The translations under genes and the position numbers were made by a program. The notes under the pieces were generated by a model, which saw nothing but the letters and a program-made list of their open reading frames with translations, did no database searches and was not told the origin of the DNA. Shown here piece after piece: positions 43,419 through 52,315 of a stretch of 64,000 nucleotides of DNA (the first letter of the stretch is position 1; each line of letters opens with the position of its first letter). This DNA is from Martelella lutilitoris. GTDB lineage: Bacteria > Pseudomonadota > Alphaproteobacteria > Rhizobiales > Rhizobiaceae. The stretch lies in assembly GCF_016598595.1 (NCBI RefSeq), contig NZ_CP066786.1, positions 891,501 through 955,500 of the forward strand, given 5' to 3'.

Positions 43419-44816
43419 ATGCAGGCCGACGCGACAGCGCTCGCCGCCGCGATCGGCAAGGGTGATGTTTCGGCGCGGCAGGCGATGGAAGCATCGCTTG
43501 CAGCCTCTGATGCCTGGGCGTATCTCGGCGCCCTTTCCGGTCGTGACCCCGAAGCAGGGCTCGCGGCCGCTGATCGGTTTGACAGTCTTTCAGCGGACGA
43601 AAAGGCGGGGATGGCCTTCGGCGGCGTGCCGACGCTTGCCAAGGATCTCGGCGGGCCTTTCTCGGGCTTTGCCGTTACTGCCGGATCGCGCGCGCTTGCC
43701 GGCGGGGATGCCGGCGCTGACAGCGATATCGCCGCCCGCTTTCGCGCCGCCGGGTTCTCTGTTTTCGGGCTGACGACGAGCCCCGAATTCGGCCTGTCGC
43801 TCGCCAGCGAACCGGAAAAGGGCCCCATCTGCCGCAATCCGCTGGATGAAAGCCGCTCGCCCGGCGGTTCATCGGGCGGCGCTGCCGCCGCCGTCGCCGC
43901 CGGCATTGTATCGGTCGCGCATGCGACAGATGCGGGCGGCTCCATCCGCGTGCCCGCCGCCTGCTGCGGCCTTGTCGGGCTGAAGCCGTCACGCGGGGCA
44001 ATGCCCGCCGGGCCTGGCTACGGCAATTACCTCGGCGGCATCGCCACCGAACTCGCCGTTTGTCGCTCTGTTCGGGATGCGGCCAGTGTGTTTCGCGCAA
44101 TCTCCGGCAATGCGCGCGGTCCCTTTCCGCCGCCGGCTTTTGCCGACGTGCCCGAGGGAAGTCTGCGCATCGGCGTTCTGACCGAGACCGATGTCAGAGC
44201 CGATCCGGCGCGTCTCGGCGTGCTCGAAGATGCCGCGAAGGCGCTTGAGGCGAGGGGGCACCGTCTTCGCCCTGTCGGCTGGGCCGAAGTCGAAACGCCG
44301 GCACGCGCCAGTGCTTCCGCCTTTGCCGACATCGCGGCCGCCAATCTTGCCGAAACATCCGGCCGTTTCGGCCTCGAGCTTGAGATGGTTGAACCGATGA
44401 CGCGCGCCGTCATTGAACGTGGCCGGGCGATGCGGCCGGAAGAGGTCTGGTCGCTGACAAACGAGGTGGCGCTGATCGCCCGCGATCTCTGGCGGCTGTT
44501 CGAAGATGTCGACTGTCTGATCTGCCCGATGCTGACCGATCAGCCGAAGCCGGTGGGCAGTTTTCCAACCGATCATGATGACTGGCCGCTGCATTTTGAG
44601 AGGATGAGGGCCTTTGCGCCGCTTGCCGCCCTTGCCAACCTTTCCGGTTTTCCGGCAATTACATTGCCGTACGGGTCGGATGGCGACGGCCTGCCGCTGC
44701 CGTTGCAGATAATCGCACCGATGGGCGCCGAGGCGGTCTTGCTGAAGCTTGCGGCAGAACTGGAAAACGAGAACCGCTGGCAGCACCGCTTTGCCATTCC
44801 AGGAGTTTGCGCATGA
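43419..44816 (+). CDS. Amidase, amidase-signature family
   Basis: Cytoplasmic amide hydrolase of 465 aa. The Ser-cisSer-Lys triad is visible as Lys75 (TLAKDL), Ser151 (GGSSGG) and Ser175 (DAGGSIRVP); the 24-residue spacing of the two serines is that of the family. Sitting between the binding protein and the ATPase of the importer (ATGA overlap with the latter), it almost certainly acts on the imported compound or its first product. Which amide is cleaved cannot be read from the sequence. ATG 43419 is preferred to TTG 43413. Confidence 0.88.
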   Translation: MQADATALAAAIGKGDVSARQAMEASLAASDAWAYLGALSGRDPEAGLAAADRFDSLSADEKAGMAFGGVPTLAKDLGGPFSGFAVTAGSRALAGGDAGADSDIAARFRAAGFSVFGLTTSPEFGLSLASEPEKGPICRNPLDESRSPGGSSGGAAAAVAAGIVSVAHATDAGGSIRVPAACCGLVGLKPSRGAMPAGPGYGNYLGGIATELAVCRSVRDAASVFRAISGNARGPFPPPAFADVPEGSLRIGVLTETDVRADPARLGVLEDAAKALEARGHRLRPVGWAEVETPARASASAFADIAAANLAETSGRFGLELEMVEPMTRAVIERGRAMRPEEVWSLTNEVALIARDLWRLFEDVDCLICPMLTDQPKPVGSFPTDHDDWPLHFERMRAFAPLAALANLSGFPAITLPYGSDGDGLPLPLQIIAPMGAEAVLLKLAAELENENRWQHRFAIPGVCA

Positions 44817-46330
44817 GAGAAACCGTGCTCGAAATTTCCGGCGTTTCCAAACGCTTCGGCGAAACGCTCGCCAATGACGATATTTCGCTGACGCTCGGCA
44901 AGGGTGAGGTGGTGGCGCTGCTCGGCGAAAACGGCGCCGGCAAGACGACGCTGATGAGCATTCTCTTCGGCCATTATGTGCCGGACACCGGCACGGTCAG
45001 CGTTCACGGCGAGACGCTTGCCCCCGGCAGCCCGCGCGCGGCGATCCGCGCAGGCGTCGGCATGGTGCATCAGCATTTTTCGCTCGCGCCCAATCTCACG
45101 GTTCTGGAAAATGTGATGACCGGAACCGAAAGCCTGTTTTCCTTCGCCTCCGACACGAAGTCCGCCCGCCGCAAGCTTGCCGACATCGCCGGCCGCTTCG
45201 GCCTTGCCGTCAATCCGGATGCCCGCGTCGGCGATCTTTCCGTCGGCGAACAGCAGCGCGTCGAAATTCTGAAGGCGCTTTATAACGACGCCAAAATTCT
45301 CGTACTGGACGAGCCGACGGCGGTGCTGACCGGGCCGGAGGCCGAAAAACTCTTTGCCACGCTGAAGGAGATGGCGGCGCAGGGCCTTTCGCTGATCTTC
45401 ATCTCCCACAAGCTGGATGAGGTGATGGCGGCGGCCGATCGCGTTGTGGTGCTGCGCGGCGGGCGACAGGTGGCCGAGCGCAAGGCCTCTGAAACCAGCA
45501 AGGCGGAACTGGCCGAACTCATGGTTGGCCGCAAGGTGGAACGACCCGTGCGCGAGCCGGCGACCCCCGGTCCGGTCGTCCTCGAAGCCGTTGGCATAAC
45601 GGTTCGGGTCGAAGGCGTCGACCGACTGAAATCCGTCGACTTCACCCTTCATGCCGGCGAGGTGCTCGGTATTATCGGCGTTTCCGGCAATGGCCAGGCG
45701 ACGCTGGCCGCACTTCTGAGCGGCACGGCGAAGCGGGCGTCGGGCGATCTCGTGCTTTTCGGCAAGGGAGTTGGCGACCTGACGGTTGCCGAGGCCATTT
45801 CCGAAGGGATCGGCCGCGTGCCGGAGGACCGCAATGGCGAGGGCGCGATCGGCGAAATGGCGATCTGGGAAAACGCCGTTCTGGAGCGCATTTCCGATTA
45901 TTCGAAAAACGGTCTGGTGCAGCGCGGGGCGGCGATCAGCTTCGCCAGCCAGATCATAGAGACTTTCGATGTGCGCGGCGGCACGCCGACAAGCCGCACG
46001 CGGCTTCTGTCCGGCGGAAACATGCAGAAGCTCATTCTGGGCCGGAACCTGATCGAGCACCCGAAGATCCTGCTGGCGGCGCAACCCGCGCGCGGACTGG
46101 ATGAAGGCGCGGTCGCTGCCGTTCACGAGCGCATTCTGGAAGCCCGGCGGGCCGGCACGGCTGTGCTGCTGATTTCCGAAGACCTTGATGAGGTGATGGC
46201 GCTTGCCGATCGCATTCAGGCGATCGTCGGCGGCAGGCTGTCGCCGCCGGTTGCCGCTGAAAATGCCAATACGCAGATGCTTGGCCTGATGATGGCCGGT
46301 GAATGGACGGAGAACGCCGATGCGGTTTGA
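44813..46330 (+). CDS. BMP-type ABC transporter ATPase (double-domain)
   Basis: Fused dual ATPase of 505 aa, NupO/YufO-like. Domain 1 has GENGAGKTT, the reduced signature LSVGEQQRV and ILVLDEPTAVL; domain 2 has GVSGNGQAT, LLSGGNMQKL and ILLAAQPARGLDEG, the AAQP replacing DEP in the second Walker B as is usual in this subfamily. Start ATG 44813 lies inside the amidase stop; it overlaps the first permease gene by 11 bases. Confidence 0.92.
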   Translation: MRETVLEISGVSKRFGETLANDDISLTLGKGEVVALLGENGAGKTTLMSILFGHYVPDTGTVSVHGETLAPGSPRAAIRAGVGMVHQHFSLAPNLTVLENVMTGTESLFSFASDTKSARRKLADIAGRFGLAVNPDARVGDLSVGEQQRVEILKALYNDAKILVLDEPTAVLTGPEAEKLFATLKEMAAQGLSLIFISHKLDEVMAAADRVVVLRGGRQVAERKASETSKAELAELMVGRKVERPVREPATPGPVVLEAVGITVRVEGVDRLKSVDFTLHAGEVLGIIGVSGNGQATLAALLSGTAKRASGDLVLFGKGVGDLTVAEAISEGIGRVPEDRNGEGAIGEMAIWENAVLERISDYSKNGLVQRGAAISFASQIIETFDVRGGTPTSRTRLLSGGNMQKLILGRNLIEHPKILLAAQPARGLDEGAVAAVHERILEARRAGTAVLLISEDLDEVMALADRIQAIVGGRLSPPVAAENANTQMLGLMMAGEWTENADAV

Positions 46331-47369
46331 ACGGCGCGAACATCGCCCGACGGCGCTCGTCATCGCAACGCCGCTGATTGCGGTTGCGGCAGCGCTTGGA
46401 ATAGCCGGTATTCTCATCGCGCTAGCCGGCGCGCCGGTGCTGGAAGCCTACTGGAAGATCCTGGTCGGCGCCTTCGGCTCGAAACTGTCGATCACCGAGA
46501 CCCTGACGCGGGCAACGCCGCTGATCCTGACCGGCCTTGCCGCAGCTGTCGCCTTTCGCGCGCGGCTCTGGAATATCGGCGGGGAGGGGCAGTTTTATTT
46601 GGGCGCGATCGCGACCGCCGCCGTCGGCGCGCATCTGACGGCGGGCCTTCCGGGCTTCGTGCAGATGCCGATCCTGATGGCGTCAGGCGCTGTCGCGGGC
46701 ATGATCCTGCTTCTGCTGCCGCTCTGGCTGAGGCTGCGCTTCTCCGTCGATGAAGTGGTGACCACGCTGCTTTTGAACTTCGTTGCCATCCTCTTTGTCT
46801 CCATGCTGATCGATACGGTGCTGAAGGATCCGATGGCCTTCGGCTGGCCGCAGTCGGAGGCGGTGGAACGCGCTGCTCGCCTGCCGAAGCTTGTGGACCG
46901 CTCGCGGTTGCATATCGGCCTTCTCGTTGCGGTCGCCTTTGCCTTCATCGTTCATTTCATCCAGTCGCGGACGACGTTCGGCATGCGCTCGCGCGCGGCC
47001 GGTCTCAACCCGAAGGGCGCGGTCTTTGCCGGCGTGCCGCTGGGGCGCACGCTGGTGCTTGTCGCCATGCTGTCGGGCGGGCTCGCAGGCCTTGCCGGCA
47101 GTATCGAGGTTCTGGGCGTCAAGGGCTATGTCACCACCGATCTCTCGCCCGGCTATGGCTATTCCGGCATCGTTGTCGCCATGCTCGCCAATCTTCATCC
47201 CATCGGCGTGGTGCTGGCCGCGCTGTTCACCGCGGTCATGTTCGTCGGCGCGGACGGCATGAGCCGCTCGCTCGGCATCCCGACCTATATCGCCGATGTC
47301 ACCGTGGCGCTGTCGCTGATTTCCATGCTGGTCGCCGTCTTCTTCACGCAGTACAGGGTGCGCCGATGA
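46320..47369 (+). CDS. BMP-type ABC transporter permease 1 (NupP-like)
   Basis: Membrane subunit of 349 aa of the BPD_transp_2 class, with the family tracts LILTGLAAAVAFRARLWNIGGEGQFYLGAI and SRAAGLNPKGAVFAGVPLGRTLVLVAMLSGGLAGLAG. Typically NupP-like proteins run near 350 aa. ATG 46320 starts MRFERREHRP and lies within the ATPase gene; an upstream in-frame ATG at 46299 is less likely. Confidence 0.92.
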   Translation: MRFERREHRPTALVIATPLIAVAAALGIAGILIALAGAPVLEAYWKILVGAFGSKLSITETLTRATPLILTGLAAAVAFRARLWNIGGEGQFYLGAIATAAVGAHLTAGLPGFVQMPILMASGAVAGMILLLLPLWLRLRFSVDEVVTTLLLNFVAILFVSMLIDTVLKDPMAFGWPQSEAVERAARLPKLVDRSRLHIGLLVAVAFAFIVHFIQSRTTFGMRSRAAGLNPKGAVFAGVPLGRTLVLVAMLSGGLAGLAGSIEVLGVKGYVTTDLSPGYGYSGIVVAMLANLHPIGVVLAALFTAVMFVGADGMSRSLGIPTYIADVTVALSLISMLVAVFFTQYRVRR

Positions 47370-48310
47370 ACACGATTGTCGATATTCTGGCCTCTGCCGG
47401 TCTCTGGGCCGCCGTTCTGCGTATCGCCACGCCGCTGATCCTCGGCACGCTTGGCGCGCTATTGTCGGAACGCTCCGGCGTGCTGAACCTCGGCATCGAG
47501 GGCATCATGACCTTTGGCGCCATGGTTGGCTGGCTCGCCGTCTTCAACGGCGCGGATCTGTGGACCGGGCTTCTGGTGGCAGCGCTTGGCGGCGCGGTCT
47601 TTGGCGCGCTGCATGCCGTGCTCACCGTCACGCTCGGGCTGTCGCAGCATGTCTCGGGCCTCGGGGTCACGCTGTTTGCCTCCAGCTTTGCCTATTACGT
47701 CTTCCGGCTGATGGTGCCGGTTTCCGGTTCGCCGCCAACGATCGAGCCGTTCCAGCCGATCGATATCCCGGGCCTCTCCGATCTGCCCTTCATCGGTCCC
47801 GCCTTCTTCACCCAGACCGCGCCCACCTATCTGGCGATCGCGCTGGCGATCCTTCTGGCCTATATCCTGGCGAAAACCCCGCTGGGCCTTGCCGTGCGCA
47901 TGGCCGGCGAAAATCCGCATGCGGCGGAAGCCCAAGGCGTCAACCCGATGGTGATGCGCTATGGCGCGGTGATCGTCGGCAGCGCGCTGATGGGCGTGGG
48001 CGGCGCGTTTCTGACGCTTTCGGCCTTCAACTCCTTTTTCCCGACCATGGTGCAGGGGCGCGGCTGGATCTGCATCGCGCTCGTGGTCTTCGCCTCTTGG
48101 CGGCCGGAGCGGGCGTTGTTCGGGGCGCTGCTGTTTGCCTTTTTCGACGGCTTCCAGTTGCGCCTGCAGACCGCGCTCGATGGCGCCGTCCCCTATCAGA
48201 TTTTCCTGATGATCCCCTATATCCTTTCAATCGCCGCGCTTGCCGTCATGGCGCGGCGCGCGCGCGTGCCGCAGGCGCTGATGCAGCCCTACCGGCGCGG
48301 GGAACGGTGA
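47366..48310 (+). CDS. BMP-type ABC transporter permease 2 (NupQ-like)
   Basis: Second permease, 314 aa, with ATPLILGTLGALLSERSGVLNLGIEGIM near the N-terminus and RMAGENPHAAEAQGVNPMVMRYGAVIVGSALMGVGGA in the coupling region. Four-base overlap (ATGA) with permease 1. A 257-base gap with a repeat element separates it from codA, which may therefore have its own promoter or be reached by readthrough. Confidence 0.92.
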   Translation: MNTIVDILASAGLWAAVLRIATPLILGTLGALLSERSGVLNLGIEGIMTFGAMVGWLAVFNGADLWTGLLVAALGGAVFGALHAVLTVTLGLSQHVSGLGVTLFASSFAYYVFRLMVPVSGSPPTIEPFQPIDIPGLSDLPFIGPAFFTQTAPTYLAIALAILLAYILAKTPLGLAVRMAGENPHAAEAQGVNPMVMRYGAVIVGSALMGVGGAFLTLSAFNSFFPTMVQGRGWICIALVVFASWRPERALFGALLFAFFDGFQLRLQTALDGAVPYQIFLMIPYILSIAALAVMARRARVPQALMQPYRRGER

Positions 48311-48366
48311 GGGGACGATTGTCCGAGGAGGACGCAGTTTGACAGGGGCTTTGCAACCCCGCAGAC

Positions 48367-48506
48367 GTCATCCTCGGGCTTGACCCGAGGATCCAATCAC
48401 GCTGATGCGCGAGCGGAGGCAGTGGTTACGGGGTAGTTTCCCTGCTATCCGAAACGCCAGTCGTGTTGATATGTGCTTAGATTCTCGGGTCAAGCCCGAG
48501 GATGAC
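48367..48506. repeat. 140-bp palindrome-ended repeat, copy B
   Basis: Begins GTCATCCTCGGGCTTGACCC and ends GGTCAAGCCCGAGGATGAC; each end is itself a hairpin and the two ends are complementary. GCGAGCGGAG lies 42 bases in, as in copy A (29049-29189). It separates the permease gene from codA. Confidence 0.78.
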
Positions 48507-48567
48507 GGAAGAAAGAATGGCGAGGCCGTGAAAGCGTCGTCGCCTGCAATACGCAAAGGCCAAGACC

Positions 48568-49863
48568 ATGTTCGATCTCATCATCAAAAACGCCAATCTT
48601 CCTGACGGTCGCAGGGGCATCGATATCGGCATTGCCGGCGGCAGGGTCACGGCGATCGAAAAATCCATCACGGCAGAAGCCGGCGAAATCATCGACGCGA
48701 CCAACCGGCTGGTCTCGCCGCCTTTCGTCGATCCGCATTTCCATATGGATGCGACGCTGTCGCTCGGCCTGCCGCGCATGAATGTTTCCGGCACGCTTCT
48801 GGAAGGCATAGCGCTTTGGGGCGAGTTGCGGCCGACGCTGACGAAAGAGGCGCTGATCGAGCGCGCGCTTGCCTATTGCGATCTCGCCGTCGCCCAAGGC
48901 CTTTTGCACATTCGCACCCATGTCGACACCTCCGATCCGAAGCTTGTCACCGTCGAGGCGATGCTTGAGCTGAAGGAAAAGATCGCGCCCTATATCGACC
49001 TGCAGCTCGTCGCCTTCCCGCAGGATGGCTATTACCGCGCCGAAGACGGCGTCAAATCGCTGGAGCGGGCGCTGGATATGGGCGTCGACGTCGTCGGCGG
49101 CATTCCGCATTTCGAACGCACAATGGCCGATGGCGCAAGATCGGTGGAGGCGCTGTGCCGCATTGCCGCCGAGCGCGGCCTGCCGGTCGACATGCATTGC
49201 GACGAGACCGACGACCCGATGTCGCGCCATATCGAGACGCTTGCCGCCGAGACCGTGCGTTTCGGCCTGCAAGGGCGGGTGGCCGGCTCGCACCTGACCT
49301 CGATGCATTCGATGGACAATTACTATGTCTCCAAACTGATCCCGCTGATGGCGGAGGCAAAAATCAACGCCATTCCCAATCCGCTGATCAACATCATGCT
49401 GCAGGGCCGTCACGACACCTTCCCGAAGCGGCGCGGCATGACGCGGGTGCGCGAATTGCTGGAAGCCGGCATCAATGTCGCCTTCGGCCATGACTGCGTG
49501 ATGGACCCCTGGTATTCCATGGGCTCCGGCGACATGCTGGAAGTCGCCCATATGGCGGTCCACGTGGCGCAGATGTCCGGTGTTGATGACAAGCGGGCGA
49601 TCTTTGACTGCATCACCGTCAATTCGGCGAAGGCGCTGGGGCTTGAGGGCTATGGTCTTGAGACCGGCAACCCGGCGAACCTCGTCATCCTTCAGGCCGA
49701 GGACGTGGTGGAGGCGCTGCGTCTGAAGCCGACGCGGCTTGCCGTGCTGCGCGCGGGCCGGGTGATCGCGAAGACCGCGCCGAAGCTTGCCAGCCTGTCG
49801 CTGCCCGGGCGACCCGCCGAGATCGACAGCGGCATCAACCCGACGGGGCGGCCGGCCTTTTGA
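48568..49863 (+). CDS. codA: CodA-type cytosine deaminase family amidohydrolase
   Basis: Amidohydrolase of 431 aa, alignable over its length with E. coli cytosine deaminase. Metal and catalytic residues correspond with a -4 offset: His57, His59 (DPHFHMD), Gln152 (AFPQD), His210, Glu213 (HCDETDDP), His242 and Asp309 (GHDC). Two pocket positions differ: E. coli Asp314 is Cys310 and Phe316 is Met312 (GHDCVMDPWY). Ammonia release from cytosine, isocytosine or a related ring such as creatinine is plausible; the exact substrate is open. It lies behind a BMP-type importer and amidase that could feed it. Confidence 0.85.
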   Translation: MFDLIIKNANLPDGRRGIDIGIAGGRVTAIEKSITAEAGEIIDATNRLVSPPFVDPHFHMDATLSLGLPRMNVSGTLLEGIALWGELRPTLTKEALIERALAYCDLAVAQGLLHIRTHVDTSDPKLVTVEAMLELKEKIAPYIDLQLVAFPQDGYYRAEDGVKSLERALDMGVDVVGGIPHFERTMADGARSVEALCRIAAERGLPVDMHCDETDDPMSRHIETLAAETVRFGLQGRVAGSHLTSMHSMDNYYVSKLIPLMAEAKINAIPNPLINIMLQGRHDTFPKRRGMTRVRELLEAGINVAFGHDCVMDPWYSMGSGDMLEVAHMAVHVAQMSGVDDKRAIFDCITVNSAKALGLEGYGLETGNPANLVILQAEDVVEALRLKPTRLAVLRAGRVIAKTAPKLASLSLPGRPAEIDSGINPTGRPAF

Positions 49864-49964
49864 TGGCCTGAACAAATTTCTTGCCGACAGCGTTTCGTCC
49901 TTCAGGTTCCGTGCCTATGCTCGCAAAGGGCACGCCGCTCGAAAACTCCGGAAAGGAAAAGCTT

Positions 49965-51023
49965 ATGCAGTATCGCACACTCGGCCGCTCGGGCCTGAAA
50001 GTCTCCGCGCTCACGCTCGGCACCATGACATTCGGCGGCAAGGCTGCCTTCTCCAAGACCGGCAGCACCGATCTTGAGGGCGCGAAACGCCAGATCGACA
50101 TGTGCGTCGATGCCGGCGTCAACATGATCGATACGGCTGACGTCTATTCCGCCGGCGTTTCGGAGGAAATCGTCGGCGAGGCGATCGCCGACAAGCGCGA
50201 CCGCCTGTTGCTTGCCACCAAGGCCCGCTTCCCCGCCTTCGAGCAGGGGCCGAACGACCGTGGCCTCTCGCGCCATCATCTGGTGCGCGCCTGCGAGGCG
50301 AGCCTGAAGCGGCTGAAGACCGATTACATCGACATGTACTGGCTGCACCAGTGGGACGGTCAGACGCCGATTGACGAAACGCTCGCAGCCCTCGACGACC
50401 TCGTGCGGGCCGGCAAGATCCGCTATGTCGGCGTTTCCAATTTCTCCGGCTGGCACCTGATGAAGACGCTTGGTACTGCCGAGAAGGAAGGGCTGGTGCG
50501 GCCCGTGGCGCAGCAGATCCACTATACGCTGCAGGCGCGTGAGGCCGAATATGAGCTGATGCCGATCGCGCTCGATCAGGAAGTCGGCATCGTCGTCTGG
50601 TCGCCGCTTGCAGGCGGGCTGTTGTCTGGCAAATATCGCCGCAACCAGCCGGAGCCCGAGGGCACGCGCCGCGCCGCCGAATGGAACGAGCCGCCGGTGC
50701 GCGATATCGAGGCGCTTTATGACATTGTCGAGGTGCTGATCGATATCGCCTCCGCCAAGGGCGCAACGCCGGCGCAGGTGGCGCTGGCCTGGCTGCTCGC
50801 GCGTCCGGGCATTGCTTCCCTCATCGTCGGCGCGCGCACCGATGCGCAACTTGCCGACAATCTCGGCGCTGCCGAACTGACGCTGAGCGATGAGGAGATG
50901 GCGAGGCTCGAGGCCGTCAGCCGGCCACCGCTCATTTATCCTTACTGGCACCAGACCTGGACGGCCTCCGACCGGTTGTCGAAGGCCGATCTGGCGCTGA
51001 TCGCGCCGTTTCTCGAAGGATAA
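49965..51023 (+). CDS. Aldo/keto reductase
   Basis: AKR of 352 aa: MIDTADVYSAGVSEEIVGEAI (Asp, Tyr), LLATKARFP (Lys), MYWLHQWDG (His) and SLIVGARTDAQLADNLGAAEL for cofactor binding. Closely related in layout to the convergent AKR at 51234-52265, including the shared ATKARFP and IVGAR/ILGAR...TEAQLADNLGAA-type segments. ATG 49965 starts MQYRTLGRSGLKVSAL; the frame upstream to 49881 lacks a start signal. It follows codA by 101 bases on the same strand, but a pathway link is not shown. Confidence 0.88.
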   Translation: MQYRTLGRSGLKVSALTLGTMTFGGKAAFSKTGSTDLEGAKRQIDMCVDAGVNMIDTADVYSAGVSEEIVGEAIADKRDRLLLATKARFPAFEQGPNDRGLSRHHLVRACEASLKRLKTDYIDMYWLHQWDGQTPIDETLAALDDLVRAGKIRYVGVSNFSGWHLMKTLGTAEKEGLVRPVAQQIHYTLQAREAEYELMPIALDQEVGIVVWSPLAGGLLSGKYRRNQPEPEGTRRAAEWNEPPVRDIEALYDIVEVLIDIASAKGATPAQVALAWLLARPGIASLIVGARTDAQLADNLGAAELTLSDEEMARLEAVSRPPLIYPYWHQTWTASDRLSKADLALIAPFLEG

Positions 51024-51036
51024 GGCGCCGGCCGCA

Positions 51037-51138
51037 TAGAGCGCCGTGCGTCCATTCGGACGCACAAATGACGCTCTATCCTATTTTATCTACGCATCGG
51101 CCCGAAAATCGATTCCGGTTTTCGGGCCGATGCGCTAG
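51037..51138. repeat. 102-bp double-hairpin repeat, copy 1
   Basis: Two hairpins in tandem. The first is TAGAGCG...CGCTCTA enclosing GTGCGTCC-ATTC-GGACGCAC (51046-51065); the second is a 15-bp stem GCATCGGCCCGAAAA with its complement (51094-51133). The same two hairpins occur in reverse order and orientation at 61389-61491. It lies 14 bases after an AKR stop and could terminate or bound the transcript. Confidence 0.8.
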
Positions 51139-51150
51139 CGTTCCGCCTGG

Positions 51151-51173
51151 ATCCTCCGGTCAAGCCGGAGGAT
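51151..51173. repeat. Isolated hairpin related to the 140-bp repeat ends
   Basis: ATCCTCCGG and CCGGAGGAT form a perfect 9-bp stem around TCAAG. It resembles one terminal hairpin of the 140-bp family (GATCCTCGGG...CCCGAGGATGA) and may be a solitary end. Confidence 0.5.
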
Positions 51174-51233
51174 GAGGCAGAGGGAGGGGCAGGTCTTTCA
51201 GAACATCGGCCGCGCTTGCTGCTCTGTTTATCC

Positions 51234-52265
51234 TTACCGCCCGCCCTCGATCTTGCGGAAGCGCTGGGCGACGCCGGCCGGGCCGTAAGGATAATCCGGC
51301 ATGGTCTGGGTGCTGACCTCGGTGAGCCGACCGATTTCCGCGTCTGAAAGCTTCAGGTCTGCCGCGCCGAGATTGTCGGCAAGTTGGGCCTCCGTGCGCG
51401 CGCCCAGAATGACGGAGGTGACCGCCGGTTGGGCGGCAAGCCAGGCGAGCGCCACCTGCGCCATGCTGGCGTTGTGCGCGTCCGCAATCTCTTCCAGCGC
51501 GCCCAGCACTTCCCAGGTCACGGTTTTGGCATTGTGCTTGTCGTAGGCTTCCATGCCGCGCGCCGGATTTTCGCCGAGACGGGTCGCGCCGGTCGGCATC
51601 TGGTCGCGCTTGTATTTTCCGGAAAGCCAGCCGCCGGCGAGCGGCGACCAGGGCAGGAGGCCCATGCCCGCATCCTCGCAGGCGGGCACGATCTCGTGTT
51701 CGATGCCGCGCGCCAGAAGATTGTATTGCGGCTGCAGCGTCACCGGCGCGGCGAAGCCGCTCGACCTGGCGATCCAGACCGCCTTGGTCAACTGCCAGCC
51801 GATGAAGTTGGAAAAGCCGTAATAGGCGATCTTGCCGCTCGAAACGGCGTCATCGAGAAACCGCAGCGACTCCTCCAGCGGCGTCAGCGCGTCCCATGCA
51901 TGAAGCTGGTAGAGGTCGATCTGTTCCACGCCGAGGCGGACAAGCGAGGCATCGAGTGCTTCGGCCAGGTTCTTGCGCGAAAGACCGATGCGGTTCGGCC
52001 CGTCTCCCATCGGAAAGCGAGCCTTGGTGGCGATCACCAGTTCCCTGGTGATCCCCGGCTTCTGCTTCAGCCAGCGGCCGACGATTTCCTCCGAGAGGCC
52101 GGTGGAATAGACATTGGCCGTATCGATGAAATTGCCGCCGGCCTCCACATAGGCATCCATCAGGCGGAAGGACGTCGCCTCGTCTGCCTCGTCGCCGAAG
52201 GTCATGGTTCCGAGGCAGAGATTGGTGACGACCGTGCCGCTGTTTCCAAGCCTGCGATATTCCAT
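51234..52265 (-). CDS. Aldo/keto reductase of the ROK/ThuA-like operon
   Basis: AKR of 343 aa with NFIDTANVYSTGLSEEIVGRWL (Asp, Tyr), VIATKARFPMGDGPN (Lys), LYQLHAWDALTP (His) and SVILGARTEAQLADNLGAADL. It is the last gene of the minus-strand operon ROK, Gfo/Idh/MocA, ThuA-like, AKR (gaps 39, 65 and 50 bases), so it probably reduces or oxidises a carbonyl sugar intermediate of that pathway. Confidence 0.88.
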   Translation of the reverse strand: MEYRRLGNSGTVVTNLCLGTMTFGDEADEATSFRLMDAYVEAGGNFIDTANVYSTGLSEEIVGRWLKQKPGITRELVIATKARFPMGDGPNRIGLSRKNLAEALDASLVRLGVEQIDLYQLHAWDALTPLEESLRFLDDAVSSGKIAYYGFSNFIGWQLTKAVWIARSSGFAAPVTLQPQYNLLARGIEHEIVPACEDAGMGLLPWSPLAGGWLSGKYKRDQMPTGATRLGENPARGMEAYDKHNAKTVTWEVLGALEEIADAHNASMAQVALAWLAAQPAVTSVILGARTEAQLADNLGAADLKLSDAEIGRLTEVSTQTMPDYPYGPAGVAQRFRKIEGGR

Positions 52266-52315
52266 GATTTTCTCCTGTTATTTCGGCGCAGACTATTCTG
52301 CGCATGATTGCTCGA

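Noticed and set aside
44573..46417. A 614-aa open frame on the minus strand.
   Set aside because: Antisense to the dual-domain ATPase and the amidase end; no domain recognised.
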